Source: Pseudomonas huaxiensis (lineage in GTDB: Bacteria; Pseudomonadota; Gammaproteobacteria; Pseudomonadales; Pseudomonadaceae). Taken from it: a stretch of 64,000 bases of DNA. Below, one piece after another: positions 27,565-37,437 of the stretch. The position numbers were made by a program, and so were the translations under genes. Under the pieces are notes generated by a model. It made no database searches, was not told the DNA's origin, and saw only the letters and a program-made list of their open reading frames with translations. The stretch is from NCBI RefSeq assembly GCF_003231275.1, contig NZ_QKVL01000001.1, positions 434,001 to 498,000 of the forward strand. Reading direction: 5' to 3'. Each line of letters starts with the position of its first letter. Within the stretch, counting starts at the first letter, position 1.

Positions 27565-29280
27565 TCAGCGACGAATGCGGGCTTGCAGGAACGATACGAC
27601 CTCAGCTACCGGCAGGGATTGAGCTTCGCTTTCAGTGCGATGCTTGTACTCCAGCTTGCCTTCAGCCAGGCCGCGATCGCTGACGACGATGCGGTGCGGG
27701 ATGCCGATCAATTCCATATCGGCGAACTTGATGCCGGGGCTGGTCTTCTTGTCGCGATCATCCAGCAGTACTTCGAAACCGGCGGCGGTCAGTTCGGCAT
27801 AGAGTTTGTCAGTAGCCGAACGGACTTCCTCGGTCTCATAGCGCAGCGGTACCAGGGCGATCTGGAACGGCGCCAGAGCGTCGCTCCAGATGATGCCTTT
27901 GTCGTCATAGTTCTGCTCGATCGCCGCGGCGACCACGCGGGAAACGCCGATGCCGTAGCAACCCATGGTCAGGGTGACCGGCTTGCCGTTCTCGCCCAGG
28001 ACCTGGCACTTCAGCGCTTCGCTGTATTTGGTGCCGAGCTGGAAGATATGGCCGACTTCGATGCCGCGCTTGATCTGCAGGGTGCCATGACCGTCCGGGC
28101 TCGGGTCGCCTTCGACCACGTTGCGCAGGTCTGCCACTTCAGGAACCGGCAGGTCGCGTTCCCAGTTGACGCCGAAGTAGTGCTTGTCGTCGATGTTGGC
28201 GCCGATGGCGAAGTCGCTCATCAGGGCGACCGAACGGTCGATGACGCAAGGCAGCGGCAGGTTCAGTGGGCCGAGCGAGCCGGCGCCAGCGCCGATGGCG
28301 TCGCGCAGTTCGGCTTCGTTGGCCATGACCAGGGGATCGGCTACCTGAGGCAGTTTGGTTGCCTTGATTTCGTTGAGTTCGTGGTCACCACGGACGACCA
28401 GCGCGATCAGTTTGCCTTCTTCCGCCGCGTGGACGATCAAGGTCTTGATGGTCCGCTCGATCGGAACGCCAAAGCCTTCAACCAGTGCGGCGATGGTCTT
28501 GGTGTCAGGGGTGTCGGCCAGGCGCAGCGCTTCGGTCGGCGCCGGGCGCACGGTTTCCCGTGGGACAGCCTCGGCTTTCTCGATGTTGGCGGCGTAGTCG
28601 GAGCTGTCGCTGAAGATCACATCGTCTTCACCGGACTCGGCCAGCACGTGGAATTCGTGGGAGTAGCTGCCACCGATCGAGCCGGTGTCGGCCTGTACTG
28701 GGCGGAAGTTCAGGCCCAGGCGGGTGAACACGTTGCAGTACGCCTGGTGCATGCGGTCGTAGGTTTCCTGCAGGGAAGCCTGGTCGGCATGGAAGGAGTA
28801 GGCATCCTTCATGATGAATTCGCGGCCGCGCATCAGGCCGAAACGTGGGCGGATTTCATCGCGGAATTTGGTCTGGATCTGGTACATGTTCAGCGGCAAC
28901 TGTTTATAGCTGCTCAGCTCGTTACGGGCCAGATCGGTAATGACTTCTTCGTGGGTCGGGCCCACGCAGAACTCACGGTTGTGACGGTCTTTCAGGCGCA
29001 GCAGCTCAGGGCCGTACTGCTCCCAGCGACCGGATTCCTGCCACAGCTCGGCTGGCTGGATGGCGGGCATCAGCACTTCCAGGGCGCCAGCGGCATTCAT
29101 TTCCTCGCGAACCACCGCTTCGACCTTGCGCATGACTCGCAGGCCCATCGGCAGCCAGGTGTACAGGCCGGAGGCGAGCTTGCGGATCATCCCGGCACGC
29201 AGCATGAGCTGGTGGCTGATGACGACCGCGTCGGAAGGGGTTTCTTTTTGTGTGGCGAGCAAATATTGACTGGTGCGCAT
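27565..29280 (-). CDS. proS: Prolyl-tRNA synthetase
   Basis: The 571-residue class II synthetase is the bacterial type with an editing (INS) domain. Signatures are [20 protein letters not shown] (motif 1), [20 protein letters not shown] (motif 2), [20 protein letters not shown] (motif 3 region) and the C-terminal anticodon domain with [13 protein letters not shown]. Length is normal for the family. Confidence 0.98.
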   Translation of the reverse strand: MRTSQYLLATQKETPSDAVVISHQLMLRAGMIRKLASGLYTWLPMGLRVMRKVEAVVREEMNAAGALEVLMPAIQPAELWQESGRWEQYGPELLRLKDRHNREFCVGPTHEEVITDLARNELSSYKQLPLNMYQIQTKFRDEIRPRFGLMRGREFIMKDAYSFHADQASLQETYDRMHQAYCNVFTRLGLNFRPVQADTGSIGGSYSHEFHVLAESGEDDVIFSDSSDYAANIEKAEAVPRETVRPAPTEALRLADTPDTKTIAALVEGFGVPIERTIKTLIVHAAEEGKLIALVVRGDHELNEIKATKLPQVADPLVMANEAELRDAIGAGAGSLGPLNLPLPCVIDRSVALMSDFAIGANIDDKHYFGVNWERDLPVPEVADLRNVVEGDPSPDGHGTLQIKRGIEVGHIFQLGTKYSEALKCQVLGENGKPVTLTMGCYGIGVSRVVAAAIEQNYDDKGIIWSDALAPFQIALVPLRYETEEVRSATDKLYAELTAAGFEVLLDDRDKKTSPGIKFADMELIGIPHRIVVSDRGLAEGKLEYKHRTESEAQSLPVAEVVSFLQARIRR

Positions 29281-29392
29281 GATAGGCCGTTGTCGGTTGC
29301 TTAACTGAAATGACCCCGCATTGTACGGGGGGGAATCCGAGACGTATAGGACGCAGGAAACTGAAACTGCTGTAAGTGGATCACCGGAAAGG

Positions 29393-29419
29393 AAAAAGCC
29401 CGGCGAGGCCGGGCTTTTT
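29393..29419 (-). terminator. Terminator of the oprD-family gene
   Basis: AAGCCCGGC-GAG-GCCGGGCTT is a 9-bp perfect stem with A5 on the left and T5 on the right, so it can work on both strands. It lies 26 bases past the porin stop on the minus strand. Confidence 0.9.
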
Positions 29420-29444
29420 CAGAGGTGTGGGTAACCTCGGGGTG

Positions 29445-30746
29445 TTACAGGATTGACAGCGGGTAGTCGATGATCAGGCGAGTGTCGTTGAAGTCGGCGT
29501 AGTTGGCGCCGTTTTCAACGTCGTTGGCGCGGTTGATCGAGTGGCGAACGCGGAACGACAGGTCTTTAGCCGGGCCTTCCTGGATCACGTACTTGGTCTC
29601 GAAGTTCCACTCGTGTTCCTTGCCTTCGACGTTGGTGGTGCCGTCAGTCAGCTGGATGTTGTCACCGGTGATGTAGCGAGTCATGAAGCTCAGACCTGGA
29701 ACACCGTACGAAGCCATGTTCAGGTCGTAGCGGGCCTGCCAGGAGCGTTCGTTCGGGCCTACGAAGTCCGAGATTTGCACGGAGTTGGCGAGGAAAACAG
29801 TACCGCCGCCATCGACGCCGTAGTTGTAGCCTGTGGGTCCGCTGGAGCGCTGGTGGGCCACGGTGAAGGTGTGAGCGCCGATGCTGTAGGCTCCGGACAA
29901 GCTCCAGACCTTGTTGTCGAGGTCGCCTGCCAGTTTCCGGCCATCGTCTTTGCTGCGGTAGGCGTTGAAGTCCGTCGTGAACGACTGGTCATCCGACACT
30001 GGTATTACCAGGTTCAGGTTGACGTACTGTTTCTTCCAGAAGTCTTCAACGTCAGACGCGTGAATCGCGCCGCTGAAGTTTTCGGTGAACTTGTAGCTGG
30101 CGCCTACAATGTTGGCAGAGCGCAGGGTGGCGCCGTTTTGTTTCACGCTGTCATGGCCGGTTTGAACCTGGCTGTTTAGCCCAGTGAAGCGACCAGCAGT
30201 CAGCTCAAGCCCCTTGATCTCATTGCTGGTGATCAGCGTACCGGTGGCGACTTCTGGCAACTGGCGGCTGTCATCGGTGGCGAACACCGGGCTGGTGGTA
30301 ATCATGTTGCCATATTTCAGTACGGTGTCGGACAACCGCAGTTTAACGGCTGCGCCAAGTTCGGACTGGGTGTCTTTCGGGCGGCCTTCACTGTCGGTGG
30401 CGAACGAGTCAGCGCCGCGGGTACGGCCTGGGCCGCTATCAAGCTTGACGACGCTCAGGGCGTGAGCGTCGATACCGAAGCCGATGGTGCCTTGAGTGAA
30501 GCCCGAGTTGAGGAATACCCGCGTGCCGAGGGAAGACTCTTCAAAGTAAGAGTTGAAAAGGCCAGCTTTTTTGTTCTCGATCCTGCTATCACGTGCGTCA
30601 CGATTCATATAAAAACCACGAGCCAGCACATTCAGCTTGCTGTCTTCAACGAAACCCTTGGACTCGTCCTGCGAGGACGCTACAGCCATTTGCGAGGTCC
30701 CGGCGGCTACGGCCAGGGCGATCATGCTCCACTTCATCACGCGCAT
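29445..30746 (-). CDS. OprD-family outer-membrane porin
   Basis: The 433-residue protein begins with a signal peptide (IALAVAAGTSQMAVA) and continues as an OprD-type 18-strand barrel: the N-terminal GFVEDSKLNVLARGFYMNRD, GLELTAGRFTGLNSQVQTG, and the C-terminal strand FNDTRLIIDYPLSIL ending in a hydrophobic residue. OprD/Occ channels take up small substrates, basic amino acids in the case of OprD. The position next to proS and an ArgR-like site upstream fit the oprD locus of P. aeruginosa (PA0958), but substrate cannot be fixed from sequence. Confidence 0.92.
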   Translation of the reverse strand: MRVMKWSMIALAVAAGTSQMAVASSQDESKGFVEDSKLNVLARGFYMNRDARDSRIENKKAGLFNSYFEESSLGTRVFLNSGFTQGTIGFGIDAHALSVVKLDSGPGRTRGADSFATDSEGRPKDTQSELGAAVKLRLSDTVLKYGNMITTSPVFATDDSRQLPEVATGTLITSNEIKGLELTAGRFTGLNSQVQTGHDSVKQNGATLRSANIVGASYKFTENFSGAIHASDVEDFWKKQYVNLNLVIPVSDDQSFTTDFNAYRSKDDGRKLAGDLDNKVWSLSGAYSIGAHTFTVAHQRSSGPTGYNYGVDGGGTVFLANSVQISDFVGPNERSWQARYDLNMASYGVPGLSFMTRYITGDNIQLTDGTTNVEGKEHEWNFETKYVIQEGPAKDLSFRVRHSINRANDVENGANYADFNDTRLIIDYPLSIL

Positions 30747-31504
30747 CGTGATTTGCTCCTTTGGTTTTTAGGAAGATTACTGCTGCCCCACCTGGTTTTT
30801 TTATTGGGGCGGCTCTTTCTTGTTTGAGTCGGCGGAATGTATATCACGCTGACTGACGTTGGCGATACTTGCGAAACGAACCTTTCGGGAACTTTATGGT
30901 CGTGTCGCAAATAGTTATATCCGTGTCGCAAATTACTTCCCGAGTCAGACGGGTCGTACAACTCCAGCGCTGTTTCGGATTAACCAGGGACTGCGCCTCA
31001 AGCGCTAAGTCCTTGATGCCCAAACTCCTTGGTCGCCCGTGCAGCTGTTGTTATTTGTCGCAGTCCACTTGCCTATGCAGGCGGCGTGCCGACCATGCTC
31101 AAGGTGAATGCAACAAGCGTGCTCAGATTAGCCGGGCTTTGACGAAATTTTCACTTTTTTCTCGTGAAGGCTGCGAAACGTCCGAAAAACCGGGGCCGAA
31201 AGATCCCTTGGCTCTTGGTCAGATAGTTTTTCGATATAAATGAAAAACCGACCTCGAGGTCAGGACGTTACCGGCGCGGGGCTCTGAGTGGGTAGTTTGG
31301 GGATAAGTAGCGCTCTGATAAGGTTCGGACGGCGCCATTTTGGTGCGAAAAGTAGCGCTCTGTTACCGGCCCTTGGAAACAGGGGGCTTCCGTGCACTCC
31401 CAAACGTAGATATCCCGTGCTTTTTCGGTGCTTTGCTGGCCGGTTCGTGCCCGTCACCGCCATCAGGAGTATCCTGCTCTCATTGTCCGCCTGGGCGGAT
31501 CGCG
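30747..31504. other. Long intergenic region between porin and HIT genes
   Basis: I see no supportable gene in these 758 bases; the open frames (for example 30869-31243) lack a ribosome site and protein-like composition. The region contains the porin promoter with an ArgR-like direct repeat (30903-30929), a 12-bp palindrome GACCTCGAGGTC (31250-31261), and a 13-base direct repeat AAGTAGCGCTCTG at 31305 and 31350, 45 bases apart. Confidence 0.6.
30903..30939. promoter_or_regulatory. ArgR-like operator upstream of the porin gene
   Basis: CGTGTCGCAAAT occurs twice, at 30901-30912 and 30922-30933, exactly 21 bases (two helical turns) apart. TGTCGC direct half-sites are the core of the Pseudomonas ArgR consensus, and ArgR is known to activate oprD with arginine. 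A third TGTCGC is at 31056-31061. Assignment is inferred from motif and neighbour. Confidence 0.6.
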
Positions 31505-31954
31505 ATGATCGATGAGGAGATTGCCCCTGTGTTTGCTTTGGACCCACGCCTTGAACAAGACACTTTTGCGCTGGGAGATTTTCCTCTTTGCCGTCTTTTA
31601 CTTAGTAAGGATGCTAACTATCCGTGGTTCATTCTGGTTCCGCGTCGAGCCGGCATCAGCGAAGTATTTCAATTGGATGACAGTGAGCGCGAGCAACTCT
31701 GGAAGGAAACCAATTTCCTGAGTGAAACCCTCAAGCATTGTTTTGCTGCCGACAAGATGAACGTTGCTGCGTTGGGAAATGTTGTCAGCCAGTTGCATAT
31801 GCATGTGATTGTTCGTCGGCGTGACGATGTGGCGTGGCCGGCGCCGGTCTGGGGGAATAAGCCTGCAATTGAATATTCGTCTGATCAACTGAGTGAGGTG
31901 CGCCAGCGTCTCGGCGCAGTATTGGGCGATGATTTCCGTTTTGTGGAGGTATGA
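31505..31954 (+). CDS. HIT-domain nucleotide-binding protein
   Basis: The 149-residue protein is a small HIT-family hydrolase or transferase; SKDANYPWFILVPRRAGISE and VAALGNVVSQLHMHVIVRRR are recognisable. The motif reads QLHMHVI, so the first His of the usual HxHxH is Gln, while the middle (catalytic) His stays. ATG 31505 was chosen as the first start near the conserved part; GTG 31529 is possible. slyX follows after 3 bases. Confidence 0.85.
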   Translation: MIDEEIAPVFALDPRLEQDTFALGDFPLCRLLLSKDANYPWFILVPRRAGISEVFQLDDSEREQLWKETNFLSETLKHCFAADKMNVAALGNVVSQLHMHVIVRRRDDVAWPAPVWGNKPAIEYSSDQLSEVRQRLGAVLGDDFRFVEV

Positions 31955-31957
31955 TTC

Positions 31958-32164
31958 ATGAGCCTTGAAGCGCGGGTAATGGAGCTGGAAAGTCGCCTGG
32001 CCTTTCAGGACGATACCTTGTTGGCCCTGAATGACGTGCTGGTCGACCAGCAGCGGGTGGTCGAGCGGTTGCAACTGCAAATGGCCGCGTTGCTCAAGCG
32101 TTATGAAGATGTCATGGGGCAGTACGAAGTCAGCGAAGAGGAAGCGCCTCCGCCGCACTACTGA
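31958..32164 (+). CDS. slyX: SlyX family protein
   Basis: The 68-residue protein is a coiled coil ([20 protein letters not shown], then [19 protein letters not shown]) ending in the family's PPPHY. SlyX is widely conserved in gamma-proteobacteria and its role is not established. Its ATG lies 3 bases after the HIT stop, so the two form an operon ended by the hairpin at 32180. Confidence 0.93.
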   Translation: MSLEARVMELESRLAFQDDTLLALNDVLVDQQRVVERLQLQMAALLKRYEDVMGQYEVSEEEAPPPHY

Positions 32165-32179
32165 AGCACCGGACACAAA

Positions 32180-32219
32180 AAAGCCGCGACAGCCCTTGGC
32201 GGGTTGTCGCGGCTTTTTT
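32180..32219. terminator. Bidirectional terminator between slyX and the cold-shock gene
   Basis: AAGCCGCGACAGCCC and GGGTTGTCGCGGCTT form a 15-bp stem with one G-T pair around TTGGC, flanked by A and T runs. It serves two converging genes. Confidence 0.93.
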
Positions 32220-32227
32220 GTGCGCCG

Positions 32228-32821
32228 TCAGCGGCGAGGTGCTGCGATTACATCTTCAGCCTGCAGGCCTTTGTCGCGATTCATCACGGAGAACTCGACG
32301 CGCTGGCCTTCGACCAGGACTCGGTGGCCTTCACCGCGGATTGCCCGGAAATGCACGAAGATATCGTCGCCCGAGTCACGGGAGATGAAGCCGAAGCCTT
32401 TGGAGGTGTTGAACCACTTCACGGTGCCCGTATCGCGGTTGCTCATGTCGTAGTTGGCAGGAGCGGCGCTGCTGCGTGCCCTGGCCTGTTTCATGAGGCC
32501 GGCGGTCAGGTGCAGGACCACCGCGAGCAGGGCGCTGGCGAGGCCGGCGAGGTTGCCCAGCTCCGGAAGCGCCAGAAGTGCCACGGCTTGCAGGGCCACG
32601 GCCAGTACCAACAGAAGGCTGGCAGCGATCTGCAGATAATGGCGTGCACCTGTGTAGTACTGCGGCACGACCGGGGCGAGGATCAGGTTGAGCAGGCCGA
32701 ACAGGCCCAGGTAGATGGCATCGGGTTGTTGCAGGTAGGGCGTGATGTCGGCCCTGAGGCTTGGAATGAAGGACAGCAGCAAAGCAGCTGCGCCCGTCAA
32801 GAGGTGGACGATCTTGAACAT
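32228..32821 (-). CDS. Membrane protein with C-terminal cold-shock domain
   Basis: The 197-residue protein joins four predicted membrane helices (about residues 5-22, 36-55, 62-86 and 90-110) to a full cold-shock domain at 129-195 with RNP1 KGFGFISRD and RNP2 DIFVHF. Cold-shock domains bind single-stranded RNA or DNA. The fusion would hold this activity at the inner membrane. It matches the place of the cold-shock gene before dps in PAO1. Role unknown. Confidence 0.88.
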   Translation of the reverse strand: MFKIVHLLTGAAALLLSFIPSLRADITPYLQQPDAIYLGLFGLLNLILAPVVPQYYTGARHYLQIAASLLLVLAVALQAVALLALPELGNLAGLASALLAVVLHLTAGLMKQARARSSAAPANYDMSNRDTGTVKWFNTSKGFGFISRDSGDDIFVHFRAIRGEGHRVLVEGQRVEFSVMNRDKGLQAEDVIAAPRR

Positions 32822-33121
32822 GGTGGTTTGGCTCGCATCTTATTAGGCGGATCACAGGAAGAGCTGGGCCCACGGTGTGTGGTGCATGAATAGGCGCAAA
32901 AGCGTGGGGGAACCAGCCTATGCGCCATGGCGTTCACAGTCAGCCATGGCGGCACGCCGCCTATTTAACAGCAAAGCCCCGGGCTTCTCAAATCAGCGGG
33001 ATGCCCGGGCATCGCAGGCTGCAGCACTGTGTCGCGGGCGGGAGGCTGCGCGCTGGGAAAACTCTTGATACAGTGGGGTGGTTGCTTGTTGAATCGATAA
33101 TCAGAGGAAGGAATTTTTTAT
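32822..33121. promoter_or_regulatory. Divergent region between cold-shock gene and dps
   Basis: No gene seen in 300 bases. It should contain both promoters. TTGATA near 33066 and the AGAGGAAGGA ribosome site just before the dps ATG are visible. CCCCGGGCTTCTC and GCCCGGGC around 32978-33010 give a weak hairpin. Confidence 0.5.
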
Positions 33122-33595
33122 ATGGCAATCGATATCGGAATCAGTCAGGAAGATCGCAAGTCTATTGTCGACGGCCTGTCGCACCTGCTCTCGGACACTT
33201 ATGTGCTTTATCTCAAGACGCACAACTTCCACTGGAACGTCACCGGTCCGAGCTTCCGTACATTGCACCTGATGTTCGAAGAGCAATATAACGAACTGGC
33301 CCTGGCGGTGGATTCCATTGCCGAACGTATTCGTGCACTGGGTTTCCCTGCGCCGGGTACCTATTCGACTTACGCTCGACTTTCTTCGATCAAGGAGCCG
33401 GAAGGTGTTCCTTCGGCGGACGATATGATCAAGCAGTTGGTCGAAGGTCAGGAAGCCGTGGTGCGTACTGCTCGCGGCCTGTTCCCGCTGCTCGACAAAG
33501 TCAGTGACGAGCCGACTGCCGACCTGCTGACCCAGCGCATGCAGGTTCACGAGAAAACCGCGTGGATGCTGCGTTCGCTGCTGGAAAACCAGTAA
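33122..33595 (+). CDS. dps: Dps-family DNA-binding ferritin-like protein
   Basis: The 157-residue protein has the Dps ferroxidase residues in [20 protein letters not shown] and [19 protein letters not shown]. Dps dodecamers oxidise and store iron and shield DNA in starvation and oxidative stress. The end [12 protein letters not shown] is typical. Strong ribosome site AGAGGAAGGA precedes the ATG, and a good terminator follows. Confidence 0.95.
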   Translation: MAIDIGISQEDRKSIVDGLSHLLSDTYVLYLKTHNFHWNVTGPSFRTLHLMFEEQYNELALAVDSIAERIRALGFPAPGTYSTYARLSSIKEPEGVPSADDMIKQLVEGQEAVVRTARGLFPLLDKVSDEPTADLLTQRMQVHEKTAWMLRSLLENQ

Positions 33596-33633
33596 TACTT
33601 ACCCTGTCGCCGGCCTTGCCCGGCGGCGCACTG

Positions 33634-33668
33634 AGCCCGGCCTCTTGCTGAAAGAGGCCGGGCTTTTT
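33634..33668 (+). terminator. Terminator of dps
   Basis: AGCCCGGCCTCTT and AAGAGGCCGGGCT form a perfect 13-bp stem around GCTGA, followed by T5. Confidence 0.93.
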
Positions 33669-33865
33669 CATGGTGTTGAACTTCAACTTTCCGGGGTAGG
33701 GAAGTATTTTCTCTGGTTATTCAAGTGGCGTGTTATTGCCGAGTAATCCTACGGCAATAGTGCGGACGTCTGCTGGTGCTGGATAATTCATCGGCGCTTC
33801 ATGTCGGGGGCATGCAGAACTGTAGTGCATGTATTCATTTCCCTGCCTTGAAGCGTGGTATTGCA

Positions 33866-34222
33866 ATGTCTCGACGCTTGAATCATGGAGTGCGCCAGGT
33901 GGGCGAACTCCAGCGTATCGGTATCGACCCTTTCGAGTCGGACTTCAATATGAAACTTGCTCAACCATTATCGCGCTCGGTGCGCTTGAACGGCTTTGCC
34001 ACCTGTTTGCGTCTCGAGACGATTTACTGGTTAGTACTTGAGCGTATTGCCCAGGCCAATCACTGCACCGTCAACTCCGTGTTGTCCCATGTCGATCGGG
34101 AGGTGCACCTGCGTCACGGTGGTGTGAAAAATTTCAGCGGCCTTGTGCGGGTTATCTGTGTGGTGTTTCTGCTCGACGGTGAAGGCGTTCCGCAAGAGGA
34201 GGGCGTGCCCGCGAGGTTGTAG
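33866..34222 (+). CDS. Ribbon-helix-helix (RHH_4-like) protein
   Basis: About 118 residues from ATG 33866. The centre (SRSVRLNGFATCLRLETIYW, then LVLERIAQANHCTVNSVLSH) matches the RHH_4 ribbon-helix-helix domain, a putative DNA-binding fold. The start is uncertain: ATGs at 33812 and 33950 are in frame, and 33950 would still include the whole domain. A monocistronic gene between dps and the FmdB-type gene. Confidence 0.65.
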   Translation: MSRRLNHGVRQVGELQRIGIDPFESDFNMKLAQPLSRSVRLNGFATCLRLETIYWLVLERIAQANHCTVNSVLSHVDREVHLRHGGVKNFSGLVRVICVVFLLDGEGVPQEEGVPARL

Positions 34223-34366
34223 ATGAACGGTCGGGGCCGCGGCGCGGACTTCTGACCGTTGGTGAAAGCAGGGCTTGCGTCGGGCTGCACAGCCCCGGCT
34301 AACCATATATAATCTCGCCTTTTACTGTGCGGCGCGGCCCGCGCAGGGATCAACGAGAAATGCCTC

Positions 34367-34582
34367 ATGCCTCTTTACGACTATCAATGTGCGTCCTGCA
34401 GCCACCAGATGGAAGTTCTCCAGAAGATCAGCGCCGCGCCGCTGACCGACTGCCCGGCCTGCCAGAAATCTGAACTCAAGAAGGTGTTGTCCGCTCCCGG
34501 CTTTCGCCTTGGCGGCAACGGCTGGTACGAAACCGATTTCAAGACCGGCGCAAAAAAGAACCTTGCTGGCAGTGGCGACTGA
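34367..34582 (+). CDS. FmdB-type zinc-ribbon protein
   Basis: The 71-residue protein has two CxxC knuckles (YQCASCSHQM and TDCPACQKSEL), the FmdB/CxxC regulatory domain, and a Gly-Trp-Tyr segment LGGNGWYETDFKTG. It lies upstream of aspS, a frequent arrangement in Pseudomonas. Function unproven; a zinc-binding regulatory role is suggested by the family name only. Confidence 0.9.
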   Translation: MPLYDYQCASCSHQMEVLQKISAAPLTDCPACQKSELKKVLSAPGFRLGGNGWYETDFKTGAKKNLAGSGD

Positions 34583-34676
34583 GTTGAACTGAACTGCCCG
34601 GGTCTTGCACTATTGGCCCTTTCGGGTCGTCAAGGCCTTTACGAATTCACGAATGACGAGAAGCGAAACCACCATC

Positions 34677-36452
34677 ATGATGCGCAGCCACTATTGCGGC
34701 CAACTGAACGAGAGCCTGGAAGGTCAGGAAATTACCCTTTGCGGCTGGGTCCATCGTCGTCGCGACCACGGCGGGGTGATTTTCCTCGATATCCGTGACC
34801 GCGAAGGCCTGGCTCAGGTTGTTTTCGATCCGGATCGCGCGGACAGCTTCGCCGCCGCCGACCGTGTGCGCAGCGAATATGTGGTGAAAATCACCGGCAA
34901 GGTGCGCCTGCGTCCGGCCGGTGCGGTCAACCCGAACATGGCCTCTGGCCAGATCGAAGTGCTCGGCTACGAGCTGGAAGTCCTGAACGAAGCCGAAACC
35001 CCGCCGTTCCCGTTGAACGAATTCTCCGACGTTGGCGAAGAAACTCGCCTGCGCTACCGCTTCATCGACCTGCGTCGCCCGGAAATGGCCGACAAGCTGC
35101 GTCTGCGTTCGCGCATCACCTCCAGCATCCGTCGTTTCCTCGACGAGAACGGCTTCCTCGACGTCGAAACCCCGATTCTGACTCGCGCAACGCCTGAAGG
35201 CGCGCGTGACTACCTGGTGCCGAGCCGTACCCACGCCGGCAGCTTCTTCGCGCTGCCGCAATCGCCGCAATTGTTCAAGCAACTGCTGATGGTTGCCGGC
35301 TTCGACCGTTACTACCAGATCGCCAAGTGCTTCCGCGACGAAGACCTGCGTGCCGATCGTCAGCCTGAATTCACCCAGATCGACATCGAGACCAGCTTCC
35401 TCGACGAGTCCGAGATCATCGGCCTGACCGAAAGCATGATCCGCAAGCTGTTCAAGGAAGTCCTGGACCTGGAGTTCGGCGAGTTCCCGCACATGACTTA
35501 CGAAGAAGCCATGCGCCGCTACGGTTCCGATAAGCCGGACCTGCGTATCCCGCTGGAACTGGTGGACGTTGCCGACCAGCTCAAGGACGTCGATTTCAAG
35601 GTCTTCGCCGGCCCTGCAAACGATCCGAAATGCCGCGTTACCGCCCTGCGCCTGCCGGGCGGCGCCAGCATGCCGCGCAGCAAGATCGACGAGTACACCA
35701 AGTTCGTCGGCATCTACGGTGCCCGTGGCCTGGCGTACATCAAGGTCAACGAGCGCGCCAAGGGCGTTGAAGGTCTGCAGTCGCCGATCGTCAAGAACAT
35801 CCCTGAAGCCAACCTGAACGTGATCCTCGATCGCGTGGGCGCAGTCGACGGCGATATCGTCTTCTTCGGTGCCGACAAGGCCAAGGTCGTCAGCGAAGCG
35901 CTGGGCGCACTGCGTATCAAACTGGGTGGCGACTTCAACCTGTACACCACTCAGTGGGCGCCAATGTGGGTCGTCGACTTCCCGATGTTCGACGAGAACG
36001 ACGACGGCAGCTTCACTGCGCTGCACCACCCGTTCACCGCGCCGAAGTGCACTCCAGAAGAGCTGGAGGCCAACCCGGCTGGCGCTCTGTCCCGCGCTTA
36101 CGACATGGTCCTCAACGGTACCGAGTTGGGCGGCGGTTCGATCCGTATCCACCGCAAGGAAATGCAGCAGGCGGTCTTCCGTCTGTTGGGTATCGAGGCG
36201 GCAGAACAGGAAGAGAAATTCGGCTTCCTGCTCGACGCTCTGAAGTTCGGTGCTCCGCCTCACGGTGGCCTGGCCTTCGGCCTTGATCGCCTGGTGATGC
36301 TGATGACCGGCGCCCAGTCGATCCGTGAAGTGATCGCCTTCCCGAAAACCCAGAGCGCCGCGTGCGTCATGACCCAGGCGCCTGGCCTGGTCGATGCCAA
36401 GGCCCTGCGCGAGTTGCATATCCGTCTGCGCGAACAGCCGAAGGCTGAGTAA
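34677..36452 (+). CDS. aspS: Aspartyl-tRNA(Asp/Asn) synthetase
   Basis: The 591-residue class IIb enzyme has the N-terminal anticodon OB-fold ([20 protein letters not shown]), [12 protein letters not shown], motif 2 [17 protein letters not shown] and motif 3 [15 protein letters not shown]. The length equals the P. aeruginosa enzyme, which is non-discriminating and also charges tRNA-Asn. ATG 34677 (MMRSHYCG) is used; the open frame extends 24 codons further without similarity. Confidence 0.97.
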   Translation: MMRSHYCGQLNESLEGQEITLCGWVHRRRDHGGVIFLDIRDREGLAQVVFDPDRADSFAAADRVRSEYVVKITGKVRLRPAGAVNPNMASGQIEVLGYELEVLNEAETPPFPLNEFSDVGEETRLRYRFIDLRRPEMADKLRLRSRITSSIRRFLDENGFLDVETPILTRATPEGARDYLVPSRTHAGSFFALPQSPQLFKQLLMVAGFDRYYQIAKCFRDEDLRADRQPEFTQIDIETSFLDESEIIGLTESMIRKLFKEVLDLEFGEFPHMTYEEAMRRYGSDKPDLRIPLELVDVADQLKDVDFKVFAGPANDPKCRVTALRLPGGASMPRSKIDEYTKFVGIYGARGLAYIKVNERAKGVEGLQSPIVKNIPEANLNVILDRVGAVDGDIVFFGADKAKVVSEALGALRIKLGGDFNLYTTQWAPMWVVDFPMFDENDDGSFTALHHPFTAPKCTPEELEANPAGALSRAYDMVLNGTELGGGSIRIHRKEMQQAVFRLLGIEAAEQEEKFGFLLDALKFGAPPHGGLAFGLDRLVMLMTGAQSIREVIAFPKTQSAACVMTQAPGLVDAKALRELHIRLREQPKAE

Positions 36453-36462
36453 GCGGACACCG

Positions 36463-36489
36463 AGGCGCATCCGATTGGATGCGCCTTTG
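36463..36489 (+). terminator. Hairpin downstream of aspS
   Basis: AGGCGCATCC and GGATGCGCCT form a 10-bp stem; the T run after it is short (TTT), so it may be a weak terminator. Confidence 0.6.
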
Positions 36490-36572
36490 CGTTACGGCAC
36501 ATGATTTAGTGGTTTCTTTCTGCCTTCGTGTGGAAAGAAGTGATGGTGTTTCAAGGATTTCTGGAGTCAGTT

Positions 36573-37319
36573 ATGGCGGGTCATTCCAAGTGGGCGAATA
36601 TCAAGCACCGCAAAGAGCGCCAGGATGCCAAGAGAGGCAAGATTTTCACCAAGTGGATTCGTGAACTGACCGTTGCCGCCAAACAAGGCGGTGGCGATCC
36701 GTCCTCCAACCCGCGTCTGCGCCTGGCCCTGGACAAGGCGCTGAGTGCGAACATGAGTCGCGACATCATCGACCGGGCAGTTGCCCGCGGCGCAGGCACT
36801 GCCGAGGCCGACAACGTCGAAGAACTCAGCTATGAAGGTTATGGTCCGGGTGGCGTGGCAGTCATGGTTGAAGCCATGACCGACAACCGCAACCGTACCG
36901 CCGCTGCCGTGCGTCATGCGTTCAGCAAATGCGGTGGCAACCTCGGTACCGATGGCTCCGTGGCCTATCTGTTCGAGCGCAAGGGGCAGATCAGCTTTGC
37001 TCCTGGCGTCGATGAAGATGCGTTGATGGAAGCGGCGATGGAAGCGGATGCCGATGACGTGGTCAGCAATGACGATGGCTCGTTCGACGTGTTTACCTCG
37101 TTCGCCAGCTTCTATGCCGTGCGCAGTGCGCTGGAGGCTGCGGGCTTCAAGGCGGATGACGCGGAAATCGTCATGCAGCCGACCACCAGTGCCGAACTGG
37201 ACCTGGATGGTGCGCAGAAGGTGCTGAAGCTGATCGATATGCTGGAAGACCTGGATGACGTGCAAAACGTCTACTCCAATGCTGAGATTCCTGACGAGGT
37301 CATGGAAAAGCTCGGCTGA
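36573..37319 (+). CDS. yebC: YebC/PmpR-family transcriptional regulator
   Basis: The 248-residue protein begins with the family signature [20 protein letters not shown] and continues with [12 protein letters not shown] and [14 protein letters not shown]. In P. aeruginosa the orthologue PmpR represses pqsR; other members aid translation of proline stretches. ATG 36573 begins the signature; the longer frame is rejected. It precedes ruvC, as usual. Confidence 0.94.
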   Translation: MAGHSKWANIKHRKERQDAKRGKIFTKWIRELTVAAKQGGGDPSSNPRLRLALDKALSANMSRDIIDRAVARGAGTAEADNVEELSYEGYGPGGVAVMVEAMTDNRNRTAAAVRHAFSKCGGNLGTDGSVAYLFERKGQISFAPGVDEDALMEAAMEADADDVVSNDDGSFDVFTSFASFYAVRSALEAAGFKADDAEIVMQPTTSAELDLDGAQKVLKLIDMLEDLDDVQNVYSNAEIPDEVMEKLG

Positions 37320-37342
37320 GGTTTGCGCCTGGCTTTATTGGA

Positions 37343-37398
37343 GGCCGGCCCCGTTATCAGGCGCGTAGCGCTTGTGAGGGGGCCGGCTTCTGTTTTTT
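37343..37398 (+). terminator. Terminator between yebC and ruvC
   Basis: GCCGGCCCC (37344-37352) pairs with GGGGCCGGC (37379-37387), followed by TTCTG and T6. The loop may hold a second small stem (GCGCGTAGCGC). Confidence 0.7.
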
Positions 37399-37437
37399 GA
37401 CTCGGCGCGCTGATGCGCCATTTATCACGCAGGCGTT

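Noticed and set aside
27553..29304. 583-codon open frame opposite proS
   Set aside because: proS is an unambiguous complete synthetase on the minus strand; the opposite frame is a GC-bias artefact.
30869..31243. 124-codon open frame upstream of the porin gene
   Set aside because: Covers the probable ArgR site and promoter, is rich in Cys, Arg and Ser, and has no ribosome site.
34647..36470. 607-codon open frame opposite aspS
   Set aside because: aspS is complete and conserved; the opposite frame is a composition shadow.
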